A stretch of 64,000 bases of DNA from Nocardiopsis sp. FIRDI 009 (GTDB taxonomy: Bacteria > Actinomycetota > Actinomycetes > Streptosporangiales > Streptosporangiaceae), in NCBI RefSeq assembly GCF_003386285.1, contig NZ_QPNC01000029.1:43693-107692 (forward strand), in the 5' to 3' direction. The notes under the pieces are model-generated. The model made no database searches, was not told the DNA's origin, and worked only from the letters and a program-made list of their open reading frames with translations. Below are positions 42,482 to 50,643 of this stretch, piece after piece (position 1 is the first letter of the stretch; each line of letters opens with the position of its first letter). Both the position numbers and the translations under genes were made by a program.

Positions 42482-43654
42482 TCAGGTCCGCACGCGCACC
42501 ACTCCGGCGAAGTTCGCGGTCCGCACCTCGGTGACCCGTACGTTCAGGCCGGTACGCGGCGCCTCCAGCATCATGCCGTCGCCCAGGTAGATGGCCACGT
42601 GCGAGATGTAGTCGGGCGCTGTCGGGTCCGACCGCCAGAACAGCAGGTCACCGCGCTGGGCGTCCTCGAAGTCGACCCGCTCGCCGGCGTTCCACTGGTC
42701 GTGGGTGACGCGGGGGATCTCCACTCCTGCCTGGCGGAAGGCCCACTGGAGCAGCCCGGAGCAGTCGAAGCCGCCCTCCGGGGTCTCACCACCCCAGACG
42801 TAGGGCACACCGATCTGGCTCTCCGCGTGCGCGATGACCTCCTCGATCACCGAGGAGGGCATGGCCTCGCCCGGCTCGGCCGGTTCGGCGGCGTCGGCGA
42901 CCAACTGGAGGGAGACGTCCTCGCCGAGGGCGTCCGACAGCGCGTCGTAGAGCGCCCACAGGTCGGCGTCGGGGGCCGAGATCACCAACGCGTTGCCCTT
43001 GGGCATGCCCAGTTCGGCGGCGCGTTCCCGGGAGACGAGGGCGTCGATCCCGGCGATACCGGAGGTGGCGTGCGTCCACACCTCCAGGTCCACCTCACCG
43101 TGACCGCCCGCGACGCTGACCTCGCTGCCCAGGTCGAGTTCGCGCTCGGTGCCGACAGTGTTGGACAGCGCGATACGGCCCTCGGCGACGCCCTGCCAGA
43201 TCTCGTCGGACTCCGCCGACGGCGCGGGGGCGTGGTTGCGGAAGCTGGAGGGGTTGACGCCCAGCACGGAGGTGGGTTCGCCGTCGATCCCGACGCGCGC
43301 GGCGTCCACGGTCAGGACGTGTTCCACGTCCTCGATGTCGCGGACCGCGTCGACGACCGTACGGGGCAGGCTGTCGGGGGCCACGGCGAAGTACTCGACG
43401 CTGCGGGCCTCACGGAACGGGGCCACACGGGCGTCGCGCCGCAGCGCCTCGGCATCGGCGACGTCAGGGGCGGGGGTGGCGGAGCCGCGGGGGTCGACTC
43501 CACTGGTGTTCTGGTGGTCCTCGGCGAGCTGGTCGGCGATGGGGGGCCGGTCCTCCACGACCGGGTCCGCCCACGCGGGGGTCGCCCCGAAGGCGGTGAA
43601 GGCGACCGCGAAGGCGGCCGTGGTTCCCGCACATGATCTGAAACGGCTCCGCAC
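42482..43654 (-). CDS. Secreted NlpC/P60 cell-wall endopeptidase
   Basis: A 390-residue exported cysteine peptidase that cuts peptidoglycan stem peptides. A signal peptide (SRFRSCAGTTAAFAVAFTAFGATPAWA) is followed by about 240 residues of unknown domain (VEYFAVAPDSLPRTVVDAVRDIEDVEHVLTVDA, repeated-looking alpha/beta units), then the NlpC/P60 domain: VPYVWGGETPEGGFDCSGLLQWAF with nucleophile Cys about 297, and DYISHVAIYLGDGMMLEAP with the His. The N-terminal domain resembles a regulatory or ABC-permease-like extracellular segment. GTG 43654; the ribosome binding site GGTGAG is distant. Confidence 0.9.
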   Translation of the reverse strand: MRSRFRSCAGTTAAFAVAFTAFGATPAWADPVVEDRPPIADQLAEDHQNTSGVDPRGSATPAPDVADAEALRRDARVAPFREARSVEYFAVAPDSLPRTVVDAVRDIEDVEHVLTVDAARVGIDGEPTSVLGVNPSSFRNHAPAPSAESDEIWQGVAEGRIALSNTVGTERELDLGSEVSVAGGHGEVDLEVWTHATSGIAGIDALVSRERAAELGMPKGNALVISAPDADLWALYDALSDALGEDVSLQLVADAAEPAEPGEAMPSSVIEEVIAHAESQIGVPYVWGGETPEGGFDCSGLLQWAFRQAGVEIPRVTHDQWNAGERVDFEDAQRGDLLFWRSDPTAPDYISHVAIYLGDGMMLEAPRTGLNVRVTEVRTANFAGVVRVRT

Positions 43655-43819
43655 GGGGGGATCTCACCCTTTCTGTGTACCGTCGCAAGGGGTGGGGGTA
43701 CCCCTGTGGTAGCGGGCTGACGGTTGCGTCCGCGTCCAAGAATGGGTGCAGGCGGGCCAGTTTGCAAGAAGTCCACGCCGTCCGTTACCGGACCCGTAAC
43801 GCCCCGTGTCCGGATTGGG

Positions 43820-45490
43820 TCAGCGTTTCGCGTAGTCGTCCGTGACGACCGTGTCCAGGGGGAAACGGACCGGGGTGTCTCCGAACAGGGTGGTCCTGGT
43901 GCGGGTCTCGGCGTCGGCGACGGCGGCGAGGGTCTCCTCCACCCGCTCGCGGGGGACGTGGAGGACGACCTCGTCGTGGACGAAGAAGACGATCCCGGCG
44001 CCCTCCGGCAGGGACGGCAGGCGCTGCCGGAGCGCGGCCAGCAGGACGAGCGCCCACTCGGCGGCCGTGGCCTGGACGACGAAGTTGCGGGTGAAGCGGC
44101 CGTGGGCGCGACGGCGGCGGTCCCCGTCGGGACCGGACACGGTGGTGGCCCACCCCTGCGGGGCGGGCGAGGTCCGGCCCAGCCACGAGCGGACGATCCC
44201 GCCGTTCTCACCGGTCCGGGCGGCCTGGTCGACGTACTCCAGCGCCCGGGGGTAGAGGCGGCGCATGGTGCGCAGCAGGGGTGCGGCGTCTCCGGAGGTC
44301 TGACCGTACATGGCCGAGAGCATGCCGATCTTGGCCCGTTCCCGGTCACCGCCCACGTGCGCGGCCATGCGGGCGTAGAGGTCGTCCTCGGCGGCCGCGG
44401 CCGCCAGGGCGTCGTCCCCGGACACGGCGGCCAGGACACGGGGTTCGAGTTGCCCGGCGTCGGCACGCACGAGCGCCCAGCCGGGGTCGGACCGTACCGC
44501 CGAGCGCACCGCCCTGGGGATCTGGAGGGCGCCGCCGCCCCGGGTGGCCCAACGGCCGGAGACGACACCGCCGACCACGTAGTCGGGGTGGAAGCGGCCG
44601 AGCCGCTCACCGCGGGGGCCGGGACGTTCCCGCACCCAGGTGTCCAACCACGTCCAGCCGTTGGCGGAGTACAGACGGGAGAGCTCCTTGTAGCGGAGCA
44701 GGAGGGGGATCACGGGGTGGTCGACGCGTTCCAGCACCCAGGAGCGGGTCGACTCGACGGGATGGCCGATCCACGCCATGGCCCGCAGCACCTGGGCCGG
44801 TGAGTCGGGGTTGACCTCGCGTCCGACCGTGCGGCTGATGCGCTCCGCGAGTTCGGCCAGGACCGCGGGGCGCTGCCCCGTGTGCGGCCGGGGGCCCAGC
44901 AACTCCGTGAGGACCTCGTCGTGGACGTCGGGCCGCCAGGGCAGACCGTCGTGGCTCATCTCGGCGGCGGCCAGGCCGCCGGCCGACTCCACGGCCGTCA
45001 GCAGTCGCATCCGCTGGGGGTGGGGCAGCTCCGCGAGACGGCGCAGCTGGTCGTCGTGGACCTCGACCAGGGCGGCCAGGCGGTCGGTTCCCGGGGGCAG
45101 TGTGGACCGGTCGGCCTCGAACAGGGCGGGCTGCGCGGCGATGCCCTCACCGAGGGGGCGGACCGGGTCGTCGGGGACGGGGAGGCCGTGCAACCGGGCC
45201 CAGGCCGCTCCCAGGGAGTGGGCCTCACCGTGGCGTGCGTGGTAACCGAGCAGGAGCGCCTCGGTCAGCGCGACGTCGTGGCAGCGCGCGACGCGCACCC
45301 CGGCCCGGACCAGGTCCGGGTAGACGTCCTCGCTGGCCGACCAGACCCAGCGCGGGGGTTCGGGACGCTCGTCCTCCGCCCGCCGGGCGGCGTCGGCGAG
45401 GTCGGGAACGCGGCGGACCGGGCCGGGGGCGTGCTCCAGTTCCTGGAGCCAGCCGCCGCCCTCGCCGTCGGCGACCACCGCTATGCGCAT
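43820..45490 (-). CDS. DNA polymerase I-like family A polymerase without working exonuclease
   Basis: A 556-residue protein with a family A polymerase domain. Motif A is VRADAGQLEPRVLA (about 340-353), where PolA has DYSQIELR; motif B is RAKIGMLSAMYGQTSGDA (about 383-400); motif C VHDEVVLHV (about 502-510). The N-terminal 180 residues align in position with a 3'-5' exonuclease domain but I see no DEDD residues. There is no 5' nuclease domain. Such short PolA relatives are common as second copies in actinobacteria; role in repair or replication is unproven. ATG 45490 fits the family start and lies in an AT-rich promoter-like stretch. Confidence 0.87.
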   Translation of the reverse strand: MRIAVVADGEGGGWLQELEHAPGPVRRVPDLADAARRAEDERPEPPRWVWSASEDVYPDLVRAGVRVARCHDVALTEALLLGYHARHGEAHSLGAAWARLHGLPVPDDPVRPLGEGIAAQPALFEADRSTLPPGTDRLAALVEVHDDQLRRLAELPHPQRMRLLTAVESAGGLAAAEMSHDGLPWRPDVHDEVLTELLGPRPHTGQRPAVLAELAERISRTVGREVNPDSPAQVLRAMAWIGHPVESTRSWVLERVDHPVIPLLLRYKELSRLYSANGWTWLDTWVRERPGPRGERLGRFHPDYVVGGVVSGRWATRGGGALQIPRAVRSAVRSDPGWALVRADAGQLEPRVLAAVSGDDALAAAAAEDDLYARMAAHVGGDRERAKIGMLSAMYGQTSGDAAPLLRTMRRLYPRALEYVDQAARTGENGGIVRSWLGRTSPAPQGWATTVSGPDGDRRRRAHGRFTRNFVVQATAAEWALVLLAALRQRLPSLPEGAGIVFFVHDEVVLHVPRERVEETLAAVADAETRTRTTLFGDTPVRFPLDTVVTDDYAKR

Positions 45491-45632
45491 GGTTCCACTG
45501 TGGCCGCTGACACCGACAAAACCCCTAAAGACCAACCAAAAGCCGTTAATGTCCCCTGAAACCCCGCCGGGTGCCTGGTCGACGGGGACGCCGGTGGGGT
45601 CGCCCCGCGACGGAACCCGGTCGATGGAGGTG

Positions 45633-46553
45633 TCAGCGCCCCGGACGGACCACGTTCGCGAGCGGCTCACCGGCGGCCCAGCGGGCGAGCTGCTGGTCCA
45701 TGAACGCGCGGGCACGGGGGTAGAAGGCGGCCGACCCGCCCGCGACGTGCGGCGTGAGGAACACCCCCGGCGCCTCCCACAGCGGGTGGTCGACGGGGAC
45801 GGGCTCCGGGTCGGTGACGTCCAGGGCGGCCCGCACCCGCCCGTTCTCCGCCAGCAGCGCCGCCGTGTCCAGGACCGGACCGCGGCCCACGTTGACCACG
45901 AGCGCGTCGTCCCGCAGCAGGGCGAACTCCCGGGCGCCGAACAGCCCCCGGGTGCTCTCGGTGAGCGGGGTGACCAGGACGACGACGTCCACCTCCGGCA
46001 GGAGGGAGTGCAGTTCGTCGACACCGTGCACGTCCTCGTCGGGACGGGCGCGGCTGGCCACCCGTACGACCTCGGTCTCGAAGGGCAGCAGGCGGCTCTC
46101 CACGGCCGCGCCGATGCTGCCGTAGCCGACGATCATCACGCGCGAGTCCGCCAGCGACCGGAGCGGGACGGGGCTCCAGCGGTGGTCGTGCTGGTCGAGG
46201 GCCCATCTCGGCAGGTCGCGCTGGGCGGCGAGGATCAGCGCGAGCACGTGCTCGGCGGTGCTGGCGTCGTGCAGGCCGCGCCCGTTGCACAGCGTCACGT
46301 GGTCGGGGAGCAGATCCAGGACGTGCTCGTAGCCCGCGGACACGAGCTGGACGACCTCCAGGGCGGGCATCCGCCCGATGATGTCGAGCCGTTCGTCGAC
46401 GCCCTGGGTGGAGGGCGCGTAGGGCACCTGGTAGAAGGTCACCTCGTCCAGGCCCGACTCCGGAGCGGCGCCGCCGGTGTACAGGTCCACGCTGCGCGGA
46501 TCGGGGGCGTTCACCCGGTTCTGCTCCCACTGCACGAGTGCTCGGCCGCCCAT
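45633..46553 (-). CDS. D-2-hydroxyacid dehydrogenase
   Basis: A 306-residue NAD(P)-dependent oxidoreductase. The nucleotide motif is VMIVGYGSIGAAVESRL (GxGxxG). Catalytic Arg, Glu and His appear in VNVGRGPVLDTAAL, LDVTDPEPVPVDHPLW and FLTPHVAGGS. It probably reduces or oxidises a 2-oxo/2-hydroxy acid such as glyoxylate or hydroxypyruvate; exact substrate unknown. ATG 46553 has GGAGGG upstream. Neighbours give no pathway. Confidence 0.9.
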   Translation of the reverse strand: MGGRALVQWEQNRVNAPDPRSVDLYTGGAAPESGLDEVTFYQVPYAPSTQGVDERLDIIGRMPALEVVQLVSAGYEHVLDLLPDHVTLCNGRGLHDASTAEHVLALILAAQRDLPRWALDQHDHRWSPVPLRSLADSRVMIVGYGSIGAAVESRLLPFETEVVRVASRARPDEDVHGVDELHSLLPEVDVVVLVTPLTESTRGLFGAREFALLRDDALVVNVGRGPVLDTAALLAENGRVRAALDVTDPEPVPVDHPLWEAPGVFLTPHVAGGSAAFYPRARAFMDQQLARWAAGEPLANVVRPGR

Positions 46554-46701
46554 GTGGCAGTACCCTCCGCTCTACCGCGGCGCGCCCTTCCGAAGCGTCT
46601 CGGACGCGCTCCCGGGAACACGCCTCAAGATCCGTGTCACGCGCCACCCTAGGGCATGTGTGACCGACGCGCCGCGACCGGAGGCGGGGCCGCCGTGCAC
46701 G

Positions 46702-47520
46702 TCACCCGGTGAATCGGGCCAGTTCGTAGCAGGCGATGGCGGCCGCCGCCGTGACGTTGAGCGAGTCGACGTCCCGCTCGGCCATCGGGATGTGCACCCG
46801 CGCGGTGGCCCGTTCCAGCCAGCGCGAGGACAGGCCGTCCCCCTCCGTCCCCAGCAACAGGCCGACCCGGTCGTCGGGGCCGAGTGCGGACATCGCGTCG
46901 CGCAGCGGCAGGGACCCCTCCCCCGGGGTGAGGGCCATGAGGTGGAAACCGACCGCCCGGAGGGTGTCCAGCCCGCCGTACCAGTCGTCCAGCCGTGTGT
47001 AGGGCAGGGTGAACACCGCGCCCATCGAGACCTTGACCGCCCGCCGGTAGAGCGGATCGGCGCAGCGGGGCGCGAGCACCACGGCGTCGACGCCGAGCCC
47101 GGCGGCGCTGCGGAAGATCGCACCCACGTTGGTGTGATCCACCAGGTCCTCCAGCACCACGATCGTGCGCGCCCCGGTCAGGACGTCGTCGAGCCCGGGC
47201 AGGGGGCGGCGGTGGAAGGCGGCGAGGGCTCCCCGGTGCAGGTCGAAGCCGACGAGCTGCCGGGCGGTCTGTTCGCCGACCACGTAGAGCGGGGCGGCGG
47301 AGCCGGCGACCACGTCGTCGAGGGCCTCGGCCCGGCGCTCGGTCAGCAGGAAGCTGCGCGGCTCGAACCCGGCGGCGGCCGCGCGCCGGATCACCTTGTC
47401 GCCCTCGGCCATGAAGAGTCCGTGCTCGGCCTCCAGGTGACGGCGCAGGTTGACGTCGCGCAACCGGGTGTAGTCGGCCAGGCGGGGATCGGCGGGGTCG
47501 GTGACCCTGATGACGCTCAT
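46702..47520 (-). CDS. TrmH/SpoU family RNA 2'-O-methyltransferase
   Basis: A 272-residue SPOUT methyltransferase for tRNA or rRNA ribose. The N-terminal L30e-like substrate-binding domain (HGLFMAEGDKVIRRAAAAGF) is followed by the knot: motif 1 LEDLVDHTNVGAIFRSAAGLG, motif 2 LLLGTEGDGLS, motif 3 HIPMAERDVDSLNVTAAAAIACYEL. Length and motifs agree with RlmB/TsnR-like enzymes; the last group includes thiostrepton-resistance methylases, but no antibiotic genes are near. ATG 47520. Confidence 0.91.
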   Translation of the reverse strand: MSVIRVTDPADPRLADYTRLRDVNLRRHLEAEHGLFMAEGDKVIRRAAAAGFEPRSFLLTERRAEALDDVVAGSAAPLYVVGEQTARQLVGFDLHRGALAAFHRRPLPGLDDVLTGARTIVVLEDLVDHTNVGAIFRSAAGLGVDAVVLAPRCADPLYRRAVKVSMGAVFTLPYTRLDDWYGGLDTLRAVGFHLMALTPGEGSLPLRDAMSALGPDDRVGLLLGTEGDGLSSRWLERATARVHIPMAERDVDSLNVTAAAAIACYELARFTG

Positions 47521-47579
47521 GGAGGACGATTATCCCGGTTCCGCGACCCGGGAGGCCCCGTGTCCTCGGTTGACCGGTC

Positions 47580-48167
47580 TCAGCCGAGCTGTTCGGTGAG
47601 GGGACGCAGCCGCTGCCAGCGCGCCTCCTCGCAGGAGCCCGTCCGGCTCAGCGTCGTCGAGACCTCCTGCCCCTCCCAGGTGCCCTCGATCGTGGCCCGC
47701 TGGGGCCCGTAGACCTGGTCGGTGCACACGGTCCCCGCGCGCACCTCGGTGAACAGTTCCTCGGTGCCGTCGGCGGTGGCCGTGCGCGCGGTCGCGTCGC
47801 CGTACCTCCCGGTCCCGCCGTGCCCGCCGTCGAGTTCGGCGGCGACCCGGGCCAGTTCGGCGCAGGCCTGGGGGTCCTCCTCCAGGTCACCGGTGCAGTC
47901 GAGGGTCTGCACCCACGCACGGTCGCGGTCGCTGACCTGGATGCGCAGCTGACCGACCGGCCCGGTCTCGACCCTCGCCTCGGGGACATCCGCGATCGGA
48001 CCGACCAGGTCCGGGCTCATCGCCGACGTGGCCTGGACGTCCTCCGCGGGCAGCAGCGACGGGCCCGCGAGCATCGCGTAGGCGAGCGCCCCGGCACAGC
48101 AGGCGCCGGTGAGCAGGGCGGTGCCGAGCGTGCCTCGGCTCCGGTGGTCTCGGTGCTGTTGGGACAT
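47580..48167 (-). CDS. SSI-like exported protease inhibitor homologue
   Basis: A 195-residue protein with an N-terminal hydrophobic export or anchor segment (GTALLTGACCAGALAYAMLA). The C-terminal 110 residues match the Streptomyces subtilisin inhibitor family: LDCTGDLEEDPQACAELARVAAELDG, VCTDQVYGPQRATIEGTWEGQ, TTLSRTGSCEEARW, with the family's two disulphide cysteine pairs. In active SSI the reactive site lies in the C-x-x-x-Y-D-P loop; here the loop reads CTDQVYGP, one residue longer and without the usual Lys/Met P1. It may inhibit a different protease or have lost inhibition. ATG 48167. Confidence 0.75.
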   Translation of the reverse strand: MSQQHRDHRSRGTLGTALLTGACCAGALAYAMLAGPSLLPAEDVQATSAMSPDLVGPIADVPEARVETGPVGQLRIQVSDRDRAWVQTLDCTGDLEEDPQACAELARVAAELDGGHGGTGRYGDATARTATADGTEELFTEVRAGTVCTDQVYGPQRATIEGTWEGQEVSTTLSRTGSCEEARWQRLRPLTEQLG

Positions 48168-48437
48168 GCCATAACCCTCGGGGGTCGGTGGTCACACGGA
48201 CGTCCGCGGCACGGAAGGGGAGAGGGTCTGCCGCGGGGGACGGGAGAGGCCCAAGCCTATCCGTGGGATCGGAGTACTTCTGTGGGAGGCACGGTAACAA
48301 AGGGGTCTCCGCGCGCCGACCGGACGCGGCGGTCCGACGTCGGCGTTCGGCCACTTTCGCTCCCCCATTACCAACGAGTAAGGTCCTGGTGAAGTTTCGT
48401 TCGTCACATTCGGCTGGTCGGTCGTGATTCACCCTGT
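48168..48437. other. Divergent promoter region, SSI-like / VWA gene
   Basis: 270 bp with an AT-richer centre. TAAGGT (about 48379-48384) may be a -10 box for the rightward gene. No strong ribosome binding site precedes GTG 48438, leaving that start uncertain. Confidence 0.35.
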
Positions 48438-50312
48438 GTGACGCCGTTCGCCGCACGATGGTTCACGTCCTCGTACGGACGCCCGACGGCCCGGCGCCGC
48501 ACGGACCCACGCACCACCGGGTTCTCCGGCGACGCCGCCGGAGGGCCGCGCCCCACTACGCCCCGGAGATCCCCGTTGCCCAGTGGACGTCATCGCTTCC
48601 CCGCACCGACCCGGTCCGCCACACGCCGGGTGGCCTGGTCACCGTTGGGGTTCACCGCCGTCGCCGTCGCGGTCATCGCCCTCGCGGCGGTCGCGATCCC
48701 GGTCGGGCTGAACGCGCTCGGCTGCGGTGACGTCCGCTACCTCCGCGTGTCCGCGACGCAGAGCATCGCCCCGGTCCTGCGCGCGGCCGCCACCGAGTTC
48801 AACGACGCGGAGCCCGACTACGGGGGCGACTGCGTATACGCCCAGGTCGACGAGATCGCCCCGCACCGCATCATGACCGCCCTGTCCGGGGGGCGGGGGA
48901 ACGACTCCACCATCGCCCCCCACGTGTGGGTGCCCGAATCCTCGGTGTGGGTCGAGCTCGCCCGCGTGTCCGGCGGCGGTACGCACAGCATCGAGACCGA
49001 TCCGCCCTCGCTCGCCAGTTCGCCGGTGGTCATGACCGCCCCAGCGGGAACGGAGGGCCTCCCCGACCCGGGGGAGGCGAGCTGGACGCTGGTCCTGCCC
49101 GGAGAGCGCGACCCGGAGCGCCCCCTGGTCATGGTCGACCCCAACCGCGGCGCCGACGGTATGACCGTCATGCACGCGGTCCGCCGCCACCTGGGCGCCG
49201 GGGACGAGGCCGACACCGCCATGACCGACTTCGTCCGGGACGTCCAGCTGGACAGCGCGTTCGGCGAGATCGACCTGGCGACCTTCTTCACCGGTTCCCC
49301 CGCGGCCGACGCGCGGATCGACCCGGTGATCGTGGTTCCGGAGCAGGCGGTCGCCTCCTACAACGACGAGCGCGCGCCGTCCGCGCCGGAGCTGGTGGCC
49401 CGGTACCCCGCCGAGGGCACGGTCAGCCTCGACTACCCCTATGTCACCACCACCGACGACCCCGCGCTCCGGTCGGCCGCCGCCGACCTGTACGAGGTCC
49501 TGCGCGGGGACGAGCACCGCGAACACCTGCGCGACCTCGGCTTCCGCGGCCCCGGCGGCGATGTCCCCCGCTCCCTGGAGGCGCAGCCCTGGGACGTTCC
49601 GGAGGAGCCGCCCACGCACGACGACCTCACCGGGGACGCGCTGCTCACCTCGGTCACCGACTGGAACCGGCTGTCGATGCCCAGCCGCTCCCTGGTGCTG
49701 GCCGACACCTCCGAGAACATGGCCCAGGACCTCGACGGCGGGCCCAGCCGGATGGAGGTCGCCCAGCGGGCGGCCCTGCTGGGGCTCTCCCTCTTCCCCG
49801 ACGAGACCGACATGGGCCTGTGGCTGCTGTCGGACCGGTACGGACGCCAGGGCCGGGACGAGGCCGCCGGGATGCGCCAGTTGGGCGAGTCGTCCGGCAG
49901 CGGCGACATCACCAGACGCCAGGAGCTCATCGACGTGGCGGAGGAGATCGCGGTCCGCGGCGGGGAGTCCCGGCTGTACGACAACATCCTGGACGCCTAC
50001 GACCAGGTGCAGGACAACTACCACGAGGACAAGATCAACAGCGTCATCCTGCTCACCGCCGGCCGGGACGACGGTTCGAGCGAGATCTCGCACGCGGAGC
50101 TGGTCGCGGCCCTACAGGACCGGTTCGACCCCCGGCGCCCGGTCAGCATGTTCATCATCGCCTTCGGGGCGCAGTCCGAGGAGGCCGAACTGCGCCAGAT
50201 CGCGGCCGCCACGAGCGGATCCCTGTTCGTGACCGATGACCCCGACGAGATCGGAGACATCTTCCTCAGTTCGATCTCCCGGCGGTTGTGCGTGCCGAAC
50301 TGCGATAACTGA
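48438..50312 (+). CDS. Binding-protein/VWA domain membrane protein with degenerate MIDAS
   Basis: A protein of up to 624 residues. About 70 Arg/Pro-rich cytoplasmic residues precede one membrane segment (GFTAVAVAVIALAAVAIPVG). Outside, a type 2 periplasmic-binding-like domain (LRVSATQSIAPVLRAAATEFND, HVWVPESSVWVELA, SLDYPYV) is followed by a von Willebrand A domain from about 410. VWA proteins bind metal through DxSxS and a TDG loop; here these read ADTSENMA (about 421) and LTAGRDDG (about 538), so metal binding is probably lost. It is a tandem paralogue of the next gene, which keeps the site. Role possibly in envelope assembly; not established. The start is uncertain. Confidence 0.8.
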   Translation: MTPFAARWFTSSYGRPTARRRTDPRTTGFSGDAAGGPRPTTPRRSPLPSGRHRFPAPTRSATRRVAWSPLGFTAVAVAVIALAAVAIPVGLNALGCGDVRYLRVSATQSIAPVLRAAATEFNDAEPDYGGDCVYAQVDEIAPHRIMTALSGGRGNDSTIAPHVWVPESSVWVELARVSGGGTHSIETDPPSLASSPVVMTAPAGTEGLPDPGEASWTLVLPGERDPERPLVMVDPNRGADGMTVMHAVRRHLGAGDEADTAMTDFVRDVQLDSAFGEIDLATFFTGSPAADARIDPVIVVPEQAVASYNDERAPSAPELVARYPAEGTVSLDYPYVTTTDDPALRSAAADLYEVLRGDEHREHLRDLGFRGPGGDVPRSLEAQPWDVPEEPPTHDDLTGDALLTSVTDWNRLSMPSRSLVLADTSENMAQDLDGGPSRMEVAQRAALLGLSLFPDETDMGLWLLSDRYGRQGRDEAAGMRQLGESSGSGDITRRQELIDVAEEIAVRGGESRLYDNILDAYDQVQDNYHEDKINSVILLTAGRDDGSSEISHAELVAALQDRFDPRRPVSMFIIAFGAQSEEAELRQIAAATSGSLFVTDDPDEIGDIFLSSISRRLCVPNCDN

Positions 50313-50643
50313 CCATTGGGACCGGGTTCCGGCTCCGAACGAACGCGAGGCGATTGCGATTGGATATCGGATCGGTTTTCTGGACGAACCGTTTCCGGAC
50401 GCCGGTCGGTGACCGCTCCGTCCGAATCCCCCCGTGTGACCGGGAACGCGACGCCGATCACAGTGGACGCGGCCCCGCGGGGTCGCACCGGACCGGCCGG
50501 TGCGACCCGCACCCGGCCTGACCGGCACGAGTACTGTTCCGACCAGTAACACCCGGCCGGTCCCCCACCCAGCGCCGAACAGGCGCGACCGACCGGGCGC
50601 CGACCCCCGACCCCCGTCCGTACACCACCCCGTGAGGAAAGCT
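50313..50643. other. Intergenic region between tandem VWA genes
   Basis: 331 bp without a gene. A patch around 50350-50400 is AT-richer. TACTGT near 50530 may be a -10 box. GAGGAAA (50634-50640) is the ribosome binding site of the next gene. The second VWA gene therefore probably has its own promoter. Confidence 0.4.
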
